From assembly GCA_963809965.1 (NCBI GenBank), contig CAWELU010000008.1:195877-259876 (forward strand): a DNA stretch of 64,000 nucleotides, read 5' to 3'. The notes beneath the pieces were generated by a model, which saw only the letters and a list, made by a program, of their open reading frames with translations, did no database searches and had not been told where the DNA came from. The position numbers and the translations under genes were made by a program. This DNA is from CAIWHR01 sp963809965. GTDB lineage: Bacteria > Pseudomonadota > Gammaproteobacteria > Burkholderiales > Casimicrobiaceae. This document shows positions 38,376 to 47,126 of the stretch, one piece after another (position 1 is the first letter of the stretch; each line of letters opens with the position of its first letter).

Positions 38376-39719
38376 TCACTTCCTCTCTCCAACGTCGGCA
38401 CCAAGCGCTTTGCGGACCGCACGAGGCAGAATTGGCGCCTTGAGTAGATCGACTGTCACAAACGCCGCAACACCAGCCGGCGCTGCAGGTTGCGCCGGCT
38501 GCGGGAAGGTCTTGTATGGCGCGAGAGGCTCGCCTGGACGTGGGGATGCGAGCGTCGGCAAATCGGAGGTGACACCATATCCCCCGGCAAGACTTACACC
38601 CGGCAGTACGCCGAAGTTCGCGAGAGCAAATGGCATCGCGACCTTGCCGTCCGGCGCAACCGTCATGGTGAAATCGAACGACAGCGTAAGCGGCGGGACG
38701 TAAGAGAGCTTCCGGTGAGCAAGGTCGAGCAGGTCATCACCCTTGAAGCTAAAACGCAGGGCTATTGAATCGGTCTTGGTTTTCGGGAGATCGAAGCTGA
38801 ACCCGGTGAGCGTCGCATATGGGACAAGCGCAAGTGGCGCGACAAGGTTGACGCCAGACAGCTTGGCCCGCCCCGCCGGATCGCTCAGCATTGAGCCAAC
38901 CCCCAGACCATAGATACCAGCCGCAGTGCCGACGGTCGCGACCTTATCGCCCGTAGTCATTCCATTCCAGATCGGGAGCGCATAGCGTTTCGCGAGAGCG
39001 AGGCCATAGTTCTTGAACGCTTCGTTCTTGCCGGCCTCCGCCGCGACCGTCTTGAGCCCGTCGCTCACTGCGTCGGTCGCATCTTCCTGCTTCGCTTCCT
39101 TGAGCGGCGGATCCGGACCATCGCGGCGGAGGATCGCATGTGATGGGTTGCCACCTTGTTGGACGACGTGCGCCAATTCATGAGCCAGCAAGTGTTGTCC
39201 GGCTTCACTCGCTGGCTCATAGCGGCCGGCACCGAACACGACGTCCGAGCCGAGCGTAAAGGCGTTCGCGCAAACCGACCGGGCGGCAGATGCGGCCAGG
39301 CTATCCGCGTGGATACGAACTCGGCTGAAATCATGACCAAAGCGCGATTCGAAAAAGACCCTCGTCATGGGGTCGAGTGGACGTCCCTGCTCGCGTAGCA
39401 CTTCATTCACCACCGGGGGTGCCTCTGACAACCAGTCCTCGGTCGCCCCTTCCTTCATCTCGTGCGCAGGATCGTTGCCAGGGCGGTGTGGGGACCGGCG
39501 CAACCCTCGAATCGCGGATTCAGGGAAGCGCGTGATCTCATCGGCAAAGCGGCGAGCGTTGTACTCCAGCGGATGGTCGCTCCGCCCGACCGACAGCTTG
39601 GCGTGCTCGGGGAGTGACAGCGGCGCTCTGGCTATTCGCGTCGCACTCTCGCGCGATCCGAAATGACGCGATCGAATCGACACGTCCGTAGACGCCTTCA
39701 TGGCTTTCGAAGCAAACAT
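38376..39719 (-). CDS. DUF4157 cargo protein 5, on the opposite strand
   Basis: About 447 residues from the ATG at 39719; TTG 39752 and ATG 39701 are alternatives. DUF4157: TRVFFESRFGHDFSRVRIHA, FTLGSDVVFGAGRYEPASEA, LLAHELAHVVQQG (His at about 180). The C-terminal region has a hydrophobic glycine-rich stretch (DKVATVGTAAGIYGLGVGSM), then alternating beta segments (SIALRFSFKGDDLLDLA, YVPPLTLSFDFTMTVAPDGK, GVLPGVSLAGGYG) that could form a barrel or insert in membrane. No enzyme motif is visible. It converges on protein 4 across a 58-base gap, the only cargo-like gene not in the operon. Confidence 0.75.
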   Translation of the reverse strand: MFASKAMKASTDVSIRSRHFGSRESATRIARAPLSLPEHAKLSVGRSDHPLEYNARRFADEITRFPESAIRGLRRSPHRPGNDPAHEMKEGATEDWLSEAPPVVNEVLREQGRPLDPMTRVFFESRFGHDFSRVRIHADSLAASAARSVCANAFTLGSDVVFGAGRYEPASEAGQHLLAHELAHVVQQGGNPSHAILRRDGPDPPLKEAKQEDATDAVSDGLKTVAAEAGKNEAFKNYGLALAKRYALPIWNGMTTGDKVATVGTAAGIYGLGVGSMLSDPAGRAKLSGVNLVAPLALVPYATLTGFSFDLPKTKTDSIALRFSFKGDDLLDLAHRKLSYVPPLTLSFDFTMTVAPDGKVAMPFALANFGVLPGVSLAGGYGVTSDLPTLASPRPGEPLAPYKTFPQPAQPAAPAGVAAFVTVDLLKAPILPRAVRKALGADVGERK

Positions 39720-39944
39720 GCTGAGGGCAGTCAATGACCCGCCGTCCTTCAAATGACGGCATCACGACCGCGCGGACCATCTGGACGCAGACCACACTAG
39801 CACCGAACCAAGTACTTGCCAAGCGCCCAACTCGTGGGCTTCTTCAAATGTAAGGGGCTTCCCGTCTCGAAGCGACGTTGAAGTCGCACGGCATCGAGTG
39901 CCAAGATTGAAACGCTGAGTCATCAATCTGAAAAGGAGGGGAAT
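39720..39944. other. Upstream region of cargo protein 5
   Basis: About 225 bases. A TTGGCAAG-N3-TTGG sequence near 39812-39827 (minus strand) resembles a -24/-12 site but has one base too few between the elements. I see no other promoter-like signal. Confidence 0.3.
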
Positions 39945-39946
39945 GG

Positions 39947-40017
39947 CTCGATCAGTTCTTGGGTGGCAAAGACCTTGAGCATGTGAGCCGCGCCCGCGTC
40001 GACCGGATCACGGACAG
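39947..40017 (+). pseudogene. Tyrosine integrase fragment (paralogue of the one at 40.7 kb)
   Basis: One frame reads LDQFLGGKDLEHVSRARVDR then ITDS, almost the same as LDQYLGGKDLEHITRGLIDR in the larger integrase fragment about 790 bases downstream. Only part of the SAM-like core-binding domain remains. It is directly fused to an IS3 OrfA scrap. Confidence 0.65.
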
Positions 40018-40077
40018 CTGGGGATCGCCGAGGCGACCTTCTACGTCTGAAAGAAGAAGTACGGCCAGGCGAACGTC
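40018..40077 (+). pseudogene. IS3-family OrfA helix-turn-helix scrap
   Basis: The frame reads LGIAEATFYV, then a TGA where transposases have Trp, then KKKYG. The G-I-x-E-A-T-F-Y-x-W-K-K-K-Y-G pattern is the recognition helix of IS3 OrfA proteins. It is only about 20 codons long and non-functional. Confidence 0.55.
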
Positions 40078-40296
40078 GGCTCTCAGGAACGCCAACACTC
40101 GGGCATCACTACAATCCGGCAAATCACGGTTTCCGGGGAATGGGCGGCAGCACACGCACCGGTTGACCCTCCGAGGGGCAGCGGTGTAGCGTCGCTTTGT
40201 CCTTTCCAGACATCGACTCGGGTGACTCAGTGATGGGTCGGTGGACGTTCGTCTGCGGTGTTGTGCCACGCTGAATCCTTCTGCGGTGAGGGGTAT

Positions 40297-40712
40297 ATGC
40301 CTTCCCGACGATTGCGAGTGTTGTGCGGCGCGGCCGGCCGCTACGGCGGCGTCATGGCGTTGGTCTCGAGCCTGCTCGTCCCCGCGGCGACGGCGCAGTC
40401 GAGCCGGGTCTTGCCCGCAAGCGCGCGGGCCGTGCTCGAGCGATTCGCCGGCGCTTGGGACGTGACGCTAACTGTCAAGAAGCTACAATCGGTGGTGGTC
40501 ACGTGTGCGCTCAGCAATACCTGGGTCCTCGATGACCATTTCCTGAGGGGCGACACCGGCATCAAGTCTGACGGCAGCCACGCACTCTCCATGTTCGGCT
40601 ATGACCTAGCGACTCGGACTTATCCGCTCTGGATCTTCTACACGTCGGGCCTGGTGGCCTACCTGCAGCGCGGCGATACCACGCGCACCAGGCGACGGCC
40701 AAGGAGGATGTG
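40297..40712 (+). pseudogene. DUF1579-like exported protein, 3'-truncated
   Basis: From ATG 40297 there is a signal-peptide-like start (VMALVSSLLVPAATAQ), then ARAVLERFAGAWDVTLTVKK, LSNTWVLDDHFLRGDTGI, and SMFGYDLATRTYPLWIFYTS. The G-x-W-D-V, W-V-L-D-x-x-F-L and G-Y-D blocks match DUF1579-type proteins of unknown function. The C-terminal part is lost where an integrase fragment joins at about 40708; the last residues (TTRTRRRPRRM) are unrelated. Confidence 0.6.
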
Positions 40713-41376
40713 ACCAAGCTGCGTTGGCTCGATCAGTATTTGGGCGGCAAAGACTTGGAGCACATCACTCGCGGCCTCATCGACCGCATCACGGACGCGA
40801 AGCTCTCGCTCGGGCATAGCAATGCGACGGTGAATCGGACGTTGGAGTTATTGCGCGCGATCCTGCGCAAGTGCGTCAACGATTGGGAGTGGCTGAATCG
40901 GGCGCCTTCGGTGCGGATGCTGAAGGAACCGACGCGGCGGATTCGCTTCCTGACCCGTGACGAGGCGCAAGCCCTCCTCCGTGCCTTACCGGAGCACCTG
41001 GCAGACATGGCGGAGTTTTCGCTCGCGACGGGCTTACGGGCGGCCAACGTCACCGGTTTACAGTGGTCGCAGTTGGATTTGGCGCGGCGATTGGCGTGGA
41101 TTCATCCGGACCAGGCGAAGACGCGACGGGCCATACCGGTCCCGCTCAATGCGGAGGCGGCGGCGCTCATCAGCAAGCAGGTCGGGAAGCACTTGACGCA
41201 CGTGTTTAGCTTCCAGGGCAGGCCGATCACCCAGGTCAGCACTAAAGCCTGGTACGCGGCCTTGGAGCGGTCCGGGGTCACGGATTTTCGGTGGCACGAT
41301 CTACGGCACACCTGGGCGAGCTGGCACGTGCAGAACGGCACGCCACTCATTGCGCTGCAGGAGTTAGGGGGTTGGG
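40713..41376 (+). pseudogene. Tyrosine recombinase/integrase, both ends truncated
   Basis: The core-binding domain (LRWLDQYLGGKDLEHITRGL) and most of the catalytic domain remain: SLATGLRAANVTGLQW with the first catalytic Arg, and RWHDLRHTWASWHVQNG with the HxLR box, then LQELGGW. The following helix with the nucleophilic Tyr is missing because IS30 sequence begins at about 41376, and about 90 N-terminal residues are missing too. It is a dead phage- or island-type integrase near the right end of the injection-system region. Confidence 0.8.
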
Positions 41377-41403
41377 CTCGTCGAGCGTCAAACACGCTAC
41401 GTG

Positions 41404-41786
41404 ATGCTGGTGAAGGTCGCCAGCAAAGATACCGAGACATTCGCCAATACTCTGATCAAGAACGCTCGCAAGCTGCCGCACGAACTCTACAAATCGCTGA
41501 CGTGGGACCGGGGTACAGAGATGGCCGGTCACCAGCGATTCACATTGGCGACCGACATTAAGGTCTATTTCTGTGATCCTCAGAGTCCTTGGCAGCGGGG
41601 GACCAATGAAAATACAAATGGGCTATTGCGGCAGTATTTCCCCAAGGGAACGGATATTTCTACCTACTCGCAAGCCAAGCTAAATGCAGTAGCGAGGCAA
41701 CTAAATACCCGCCCAAGGAAAACGCTAAACTACGAAACACCCGCTGAACGATTTCACCAATCTGTTGCATCGACCAGTTGAATCCG
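41404..41786 (+). mobile_element. IS30-family element, right end with transposase C-terminus
   Basis: The frame MLVKVASKDTETFANTLIKN, then LYKSLTWDRGTEMAGHQRFT (catalytic Asp in WDRG) and PWQRGTNENTNGLLRQYFPK (catalytic Glu) is the C-terminal half of an IS30 transposase ending at 41781. The terminal sequence TTGCATCGACCAGTTGAATC follows, matching in inverse orientation the IS30 end at 4370-4395. The N-terminal half is absent. Confidence 0.8.
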
Positions 41787-42177
41787 CAGTCGTACAGCCG
41801 CCGTTCATCGCCGCAGATCGTTCGACCGTAGACGACCCTCTGCGGCCTTCCGCGCTTGGGAGAAGCGGACATTGCGGTGAGTGGATGCGTCCCCCACGGC
41901 TGCTTCAGGCAACCCCACAAATCGGCCAGTCGCGCGTTGCCGAAATCCGCGAGAAAACTGCGGCGCCTTCATAGGCCTTGCAGACTCCCACGATCAGAAC
42001 CTCGCAGGACTCCCAGGGATCACAGTTGACCGTGATCGTCAGTAGCAGTCGACAAGGACTACCGCGAACCCTCGGGAATCATTTCGCCCACTCTTCATGA
42101 GATCTTGGAGTCATGGCGAAGCTTCTCCAGAACCTCTTTCGGCAGATGCAGCGATTGATTGATCGTGCTCGGACGCG
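41787..42177. other. Gene-free spacer
   Basis: About 390 bases between the IS30 end and the DUF599 gene. I see no coding sequence with a recognisable domain, no tRNA and no clear regulatory site. Confidence 0.35.
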
Positions 42178-42852
42178 TTAGTGCGTAGAGTGCATTGGAG
42201 CGAAATTCCCGCCGATACAGTACGTAGCGACGAGGGTCGAGACGACTACGACCAACCACGGATGCAAAAACCACGTGAGAGCTGCGAGCGCAAAATAAAA
42301 GGCGCGCAGACCGTGGTTGAAGTTCTCGGCCGCGAAGCTCGCCATGCTGGTAATTGCATCAACGAAATCTTCATGCTCGTCTGGTCGATCCGTTTGCGGG
42401 GCGGCACCAACCAGAACAACGCAAAAATTGTATTGCCGGATCGACCACGTAAACTTGAAGAACGCGTTCACGAAAACCACGATCAGCAGAATGATCTTCG
42501 CGAGCCAGACCAACCCCGATTCGTGGCGGGCAAAAGGAAGATCTGCTGCCACATCGATCACGCGGTCGGTTGTCCCAAGCATCGCGGCCAGGCCACCGAG
42601 GATCAGCAGCGAGGTTGATGCGAAGAAAGTCGCACCTGTAAGTAGGCTGTTCAGCGCGGCGATGTCAGCGATGCGGTTGTCACGTCCGAGCACATGCATG
42701 AACCACTCGCGGCGGTAGATCCGCATCGACACCACCAAGCTTGGTATCTTGCCGGACTTGCGCTGTGCAAAATAGGTGTAGCCCACCCAACACGAAGCGA
42801 ACCAGGCGAGCACGAACCAGTCAATTAGAGGAATTCTCGGCATCCTGTGCAC
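42178..42852 (-). CDS. DUF599 family membrane protein
   Basis: A 224-residue protein with about four to five hydrophobic segments: IDWFVLAWFASCWVGYTYF near the N-terminus, FFASTSLLILGGLAAML, GLVWLAKIILLIVVFVNAFF, then AFYFALAALTWFLHPWLVVV and a last short segment. The conserved ALNSLLTGATFFAST and RQYNFCVVLVGAAP blocks match DUF599 inner-membrane proteins of unknown function. It is a single gene reading toward the IS30 remnant. Confidence 0.8.
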   Translation of the reverse strand: MHRMPRIPLIDWFVLAWFASCWVGYTYFAQRKSGKIPSLVVSMRIYRREWFMHVLGRDNRIADIAALNSLLTGATFFASTSLLILGGLAAMLGTTDRVIDVAADLPFARHESGLVWLAKIILLIVVFVNAFFKFTWSIRQYNFCVVLVGAAPQTDRPDEHEDFVDAITSMASFAAENFNHGLRAFYFALAALTWFLHPWLVVVVSTLVATYCIGGNFAPMHSTH

Positions 42853-43198
42853 TCCTCACTTTTGTTGCCAGGCGAGTCTGCAATCGAGTTAGTCATGCGA
42901 TTCGCACGGCGCATACTCGAAACAATTGCCGGGCGGGCATGGAACGCCTGACACCCCTTCTCAAAGACGGTCATCGAAATTCGAGAAAGCGGACCTCCGA
43001 GCGGAGGCGTCAGTGTCGCCCCAAGAACCGCATTGAGGCGGTTCGAATACGCTGGTACACAGCCGGGCGACGACACCGTCAACCACCGATCGGACGGCGA
43101 ATCGACGAACGCCGCGCACGATCATAAGGGATAATCCGGCCTCGGCGCAGCGACCTTCGGCAGCGCGCGCCCCTTATCGCTAACCTGAGGAACAATCT
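42853..43198. other. Divergent intergenic region
   Basis: About 345 bases between the divergent DUF599 and M13 peptidase genes; it must hold both promoters. An AGGA ribosome site precedes the peptidase start (43187-43193). No strong -35/-10 or palindrome stands out. Confidence 0.35.
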
Positions 43199-45253
43199 AT
43201 GACCCGAACGCTGCTTGCCGTCATCGGGCTTGCACGTTGTGCCGGAGGTATGGTTCTGGCCGAACCCACCAGTGCCGAAACGATCGCTGGACCGCCGGCC
43301 TTGTCCGTATCGGGCATCGATCTGCAATACGTCGATCCCAGCGCGCGGCCGCAGGACGATCTCTACCGCGCGGTCAATGGCAAGTGGCTCGATACCTTCG
43401 AGTTGCCGGCCGACAAGGCGCGCTACGGCGCGTTCCACAAGCTCCACGACGACACCGAGGAACAGCTCCGACGGATCGTCGAGAACGTCGCCGGATCGAC
43501 GGACGCAGAGCCAGGGTCCGAGACGCAGAAGATTCGCGATCTCTACAACAGCTTCATGGATGAGGCGAGGCTCGAGGAGCGGGGCCTCACGCCGCTCGCC
43601 GCGTTGTTCGCGCGCATCGACGCGGTCACGGACAAGGCGGGTCTCGCGACGCTGATCGCGCACTTCAACAGCCAGCGCATCGCCGCGCCGTACCGGCCGG
43701 TCGTACATCAGGACAACCGCGATTCCACGAAGTACGTCGTCGATTTGCGCCAGAGCGGGTTGGGTCTTCCCGATCGCGATTACTACCTCGAGGACCGGTT
43801 CAAGGATGTGCGCACGAAGTACGCCGTGCATGTTGCGAAAATGCTGGGGATGGCCGGCGAAGGGGACGCCGCGAAGTCCGCGCAGGACATCCTCGCGCTC
43901 GAAACCGAATTGGCCAGGGTGCAATGGACTCGGGTCGAGAACCGCGATCCAGTCAAGACCTACAACAAGCTGGCGCTGCCGCAGCTCGCCGAACTCGCGC
44001 CCGCGTATGACTGGAGGCGCTGGGTAGATGAGGCGGGGATCGGTTCGCGGGTCGACCATCTGATCGTCAGTCAGCCGAGCTACCTCGCGGGCTTCTCGAA
44101 GCTCCTAGCGACCACGCCGTTGCCGGTGTGGAAGACTTACCTTAAATGGAAGCTGCTGAGCGACACCGCGCCGTATCTGTCGAAGTCCTACGTCGACGAG
44201 TCCTTCGCGTTCAACGACACGGTGCTGCGGGGCATTCCGCAGAACCGCGCACGCTGGAAACGCGGCGTCGAGTTCGTCGAGCAGTCGATGGGCGAAGCGC
44301 TGGGCAAACTCTACGTCGCCCGGCATTTCCCCCCGGAAAACAAGGCGCGCATGGAAGCGCTGGTCGGCAACCTGCTTGCGGCCTACCGGCAGAGCATCGC
44401 CACGCTCGACTGGATGAGCGAGGACACGAGGAAGGAAGCGCAAGCAAAGCTCGCCAAGTTCACACCGAAGATCGGCCACCCGAAGGGGTGGCGCGACTAC
44501 GGCGCCCTGGTGCTCGCGAAGGACGACCTCGTCGGCAACCGGATGCGGGCGCAAGCCTTCGAGCACCGGCGCAACCTTGCCAAGCTCGGCCAGCCGATCG
44601 ACCGCGACGAATGGGGGATAACGCCGCAGACGGTCAACGCCTACTACAACCCGGAGCGAAACGAGATCGTGTTTCCGGCGGCAATCCTGCAGCCGCCATT
44701 CTTTAATGTCGCCGCCGACGACGCGGTCAACTACGGCGGGATCGGCGGCGTGATCGGCCACGAGATCAGCCACGGCTTCGACGACGAAGGCAGTCAGTAT
44801 GACGGCGACGGCAATCTGCGCCGGTGGTTCACCACGGAAGATCTCGCACGCTTCAAAACCAGGACACAGGCGCTCGTTGCGCAATATGATGTCTACGAGC
44901 CGGTGCCGGGCTTCCACGTTAACGGTGCGCTGACCCTTGGCGAAAATGTTGCCGATAACGCGGGCCTCGCGATCGCCTACAAGGCGTACAAGCTGTCGCT
45001 CGCTGGCAAGGAGGCGCCGGTCATCGGCGGCCTGACCGGCGAGCAGCGCCTGTACTACGGCTGGGCGCAGGTCTGGCGGGGCAAGTCGCGCGAGCCGGAG
45101 ACAATCCGCCTGCTCAAGGTCGATCCCCATTCGCCGCAGGCCGTGCGCGGGCTAGCGCCGGTGCGCAACCAACCCGGCTTCTACGAAGCATTCGGCGTGC
45201 GCGCTGGCGACAGGATGTACCTACCGCCGGAACAGCGCGTCGGGCTGTGGTAA
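43199..45253 (+). CDS. M13 family (neprilysin/PepO-type) zinc metallopeptidase
   Basis: A 684-residue protein with a signal-peptide-like N-terminus. The mature part starts LQYVDPSARPQDDLYRAVNG then KWLD, as in family members. Catalytic site: VIGHEISHGFDDEGSQYDGD with H521, E522 and H525; the third zinc ligand Glu and the Asp partner are in LGENVADNAGLAIAYKAYKL (about residue 582). Upstream is NAYYNPERNEIVFPAAILQP, and the C-terminus has HSPQAVRGLAPVRNQPGFYE. These peptidases cut small peptides in the periplasm or outside the cell. Length is typical and the gene is intact. Confidence 0.92.
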   Translation: MTRTLLAVIGLARCAGGMVLAEPTSAETIAGPPALSVSGIDLQYVDPSARPQDDLYRAVNGKWLDTFELPADKARYGAFHKLHDDTEEQLRRIVENVAGSTDAEPGSETQKIRDLYNSFMDEARLEERGLTPLAALFARIDAVTDKAGLATLIAHFNSQRIAAPYRPVVHQDNRDSTKYVVDLRQSGLGLPDRDYYLEDRFKDVRTKYAVHVAKMLGMAGEGDAAKSAQDILALETELARVQWTRVENRDPVKTYNKLALPQLAELAPAYDWRRWVDEAGIGSRVDHLIVSQPSYLAGFSKLLATTPLPVWKTYLKWKLLSDTAPYLSKSYVDESFAFNDTVLRGIPQNRARWKRGVEFVEQSMGEALGKLYVARHFPPENKARMEALVGNLLAAYRQSIATLDWMSEDTRKEAQAKLAKFTPKIGHPKGWRDYGALVLAKDDLVGNRMRAQAFEHRRNLAKLGQPIDRDEWGITPQTVNAYYNPERNEIVFPAAILQPPFFNVAADDAVNYGGIGGVIGHEISHGFDDEGSQYDGDGNLRRWFTTEDLARFKTRTQALVAQYDVYEPVPGFHVNGALTLGENVADNAGLAIAYKAYKLSLAGKEAPVIGGLTGEQRLYYGWAQVWRGKSREPETIRLLKVDPHSPQAVRGLAPVRNQPGFYEAFGVRAGDRMYLPPEQRVGLW

Positions 45254-45680
45254 GCCCCGTGGCAAGGCGAAGGATAGGAACTCCGATCGCACCAACGCGG
45301 CCGGCGCCGATTGTCACCGGTGACCGGGCCTGCAGCGGCTGCATACCGCCTTGGCCGAAGGGACCAGGTCGTGCGGCTAGGATGACGTGGCTGAGTACCC
45401 GGCAGTAACGTGGGATCGCCAGGCGCCGGTCAACACGTCAATGGCGGCTTACGGCAAATTTCCGCAGCGACCGCGACCGGCCGGAGTTGGCCGGTCGCCG
45501 GCATTGTTGCGATTTGATCGAGCGGCCGCTGTACAACGCAGGGCAGCCATCGAGGTGTGAAGGGCTGCTGCGGATCGTAGTGCCGTCGTTCAGCGCCGGG
45601 GCGCGGTTGACTCTGACCGACCCGCTGCTGCCCGTCGCGTTCTACGCAAGCAGCCATTCCGCAATTCCGCCAAACCCCAT
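45254..45680. other. Mosaic intergenic DNA
   Basis: About 430 bases without a gene. It contains the strong hairpin listed separately and GC-rich fragments resembling those at 49770-49960 and 52040-52140. It ends in the 26-base tandem repeat beside the IS630 insertion. Confidence 0.4.
45473..45498. repeat. Perfect 10-bp hairpin
   Basis: GCGACCGGCC (45473-45482), loop GGAGTT, then GGCCGGTCGC (45489-45498). The stem is perfect and very GC-rich but is not followed by a T-tract, so it looks like an intergenic mosaic palindrome rather than an intrinsic terminator. It lies 220 bases after the M13 peptidase stop. Confidence 0.7.
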
Positions 45681-45732
45681 GTATGGGCCACTCAAACACC
45701 AATCTAGTATGGGCCACTCAAACACCGATCTA
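45681..45732. repeat. Two tandem 26-base repeats next to IS630
   Basis: Units 45681-45706 and 45707-45732 differ at one base; each contains GTATGGGCCACTCAAACACC followed by an RATCTA end. The second unit ends exactly at the TA where the IS630 begins. Tandem end repeats of this kind are known from IS21-type elements, so it may be a scar of a lost element (inference). Confidence 0.75.
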
Positions 45733-46812
45733 GTGCTGTTCCAACTTAACCATCCTAATACGGCGTAGCGGATGATCTTCGGTTCCGACTTTCTGGTGGC
45801 GGTAGCGCAGGTAGCGATAGATCCGCCGCCGCCGGACCACGTGTGCGGAATCGGCGGTATTGGCGACGGTAAAGCGCTTGAGGACGCCGAACTGGGGCTC
45901 GATCAAGTTCAGCCACGAAGCCTCGGTGGGTGTCCACACTGGATGGATGTGCAGTGTGCGCATGAGGGTGAGTACCGTAGGGTGGTCGTGGACGTTGTGC
46001 AGGTTATCCAAGATGACGTACAGGGGCCGGCGCGGGTAGCACGCGCGCAAGCGTTTGAAGGCTTGGCAGATGTCGACCACGCGCTTGTGTTTGGAGAACA
46101 GTCCCTCCAAGCAGTCGGCGTGCACGTCGTAGAAGCCCAAGAACTGCTCGGTGCCCTGCAAGCGGCGGTACGTCGCCCGCTGCCGCACGGGGTGCTTGCG
46201 CCTGGCCCAGGCTACCCCGCCGATGGGGCGCAGCTCGAGCGGTCCCCATTCGTCGAAGCACACTACCGCGGCGCGCGGCGGACAGGTGCGGTAGAGGCGG
46301 CGGATGCGTTTTTTTTTAGCGTCGAAGCGCGGATCGTTCGAGGTCTTCCAAGTCCGGATGCGTTGGGCGCTGAGCCCTTCACGCCGCAACAGTCGGCGGA
46401 CCCATTCATCGGTCACCTCTGGCAGCAACCCTTTGCCGCGACAGTACTCGGCCAGCTTCGGCACCGACCAATTGGAAAACGGCAGTCCCCGTTCGCTGGG
46501 ATTGGACAGCGCCACCTCGACCAGGTCGCGCAATTGCTCCGCGCGCAAGATCGCCGGCCGGCCTTTGGGGTTGGCCACCTGCTCGAAGGTCGCAAAACCG
46601 CTGCCGTTGAAACGGTGGACCCCGTCGTATGCCACCGTGAAGTGGCAGCCAACGCGGTCGGCCGCTTCGAGAATGGTCCATCCTTTGGCGACTTCGGCGA
46701 TCGCCCGGTATCGCTGGTGGACGCGTGCTGCCAGCGACAGGTCCTTGAGCTTGCGGTCCAACACACGCCGCTCGGACCGCGAGAGAGAACGCAGCTGCAG
46801 CGATCGGGGCAT
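45730..46812 (-). CDS. IS630 family transposase
   Basis: A 360-residue DDE transposase. N-terminal HTH: RYRAIAEVAKGWTILEAADR. Catalytic core: AAVVCFDEWGPLELRPIGGV (first Asp), PLYVILDNLHNVHDHPTV (second Asp), and HPVWTPTEASWLNLIEPQFG (Glu). The order and the E-A-S-W-L-N-x-I-E motif are diagnostic of IS630. The frame is intact and the inverted repeats are present, so the element may be active. Confidence 0.9.
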   Translation of the reverse strand: MPRSLQLRSLSRSERRVLDRKLKDLSLAARVHQRYRAIAEVAKGWTILEAADRVGCHFTVAYDGVHRFNGSGFATFEQVANPKGRPAILRAEQLRDLVEVALSNPSERGLPFSNWSVPKLAEYCRGKGLLPEVTDEWVRRLLRREGLSAQRIRTWKTSNDPRFDAKKKRIRRLYRTCPPRAAVVCFDEWGPLELRPIGGVAWARRKHPVRQRATYRRLQGTEQFLGFYDVHADCLEGLFSKHKRVVDICQAFKRLRACYPRRPLYVILDNLHNVHDHPTVLTLMRTLHIHPVWTPTEASWLNLIEPQFGVLKRFTVANTADSAHVVRRRRIYRYLRYRHQKVGTEDHPLRRIRMVKLEQH

Positions 46813-46884
46813 CCTGCACCTCCTGGCGCTCGACAGGTACGGCAGGATACCACATCCTAGGCATATTAAGTTGGTTTAGCACTA
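45731..46884 (-). mobile_element. IS630-family insertion sequence, complete
   Basis: A 1.15-kb element bounded by TA on each side, as expected of IS630. Imperfect terminal inverted repeats: TAGTGCTGTTCCAACTTAAC at the left and TAGTGCTAAACCAACTTAAT reading inward from the right. It holds one transposase gene on the minus strand. Its right end lies inside an integrase remnant, showing what it disrupted. Confidence 0.85.
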
Positions 46885-46887
46885 GAT

Positions 46888-47070
46888 GTGGAAACGAACG
46901 GCGTCAACCCCGACCGCGCCCAGCGCGGACTGACGGGCCTTGCCGCCGAAGAGGGCAAAGCGTCTAATCCAGTCGGAATCGGCTTGCTTGCTACGGATGC
47001 CGTGGCGCTTGACCTGGATTCGGTCACCTAACTTCTTCTTGGCGAGCGTCGTTGCAGCGCGCCGCTTACC
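46888..47070 (-). pseudogene. Integron-type tyrosine integrase, N-terminal remnant
   Basis: On the minus strand, after an in-frame TAA at 47073-47071, the frame reads KLGDRIQVKRHGIRSKQADS then DWIRRFALFGGKARQSALGA. This resembles the IntI N-terminal pattern D-R-I-R-x-K-H-Y-S-I-R-T-E-Q-A-Y-x-x-W-I-R-R-F-I-x-F-H-G-K. It stops at the IS630 right end (46884). The catalytic domain is gone. It lies divergently next to a GNAT gene, as an integron integrase lies next to its cassettes. Confidence 0.5.
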
Positions 47071-47126
47071 TTACTCGTTGGGCGGCTCGGCGGGGCTAGG
47101 CATCGGCATGCCCAGCGCTCCTATTG

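Noticed and set aside
39812..39827. Second -24/-12-like site before cargo gene 5 (minus strand)
   Set aside because: TTGGCAAG and TTGG are there, but the spacing between the -24 GG and the -12 dinucleotide is one base short and the -12 lacks GC, so sigma-54 would not be expected to bind.
41660..41920. Minus-strand frame with a basic N-terminus at the IS30 right end
   Set aside because: No ribosome site or family match; it overlaps the IS30 terminus.
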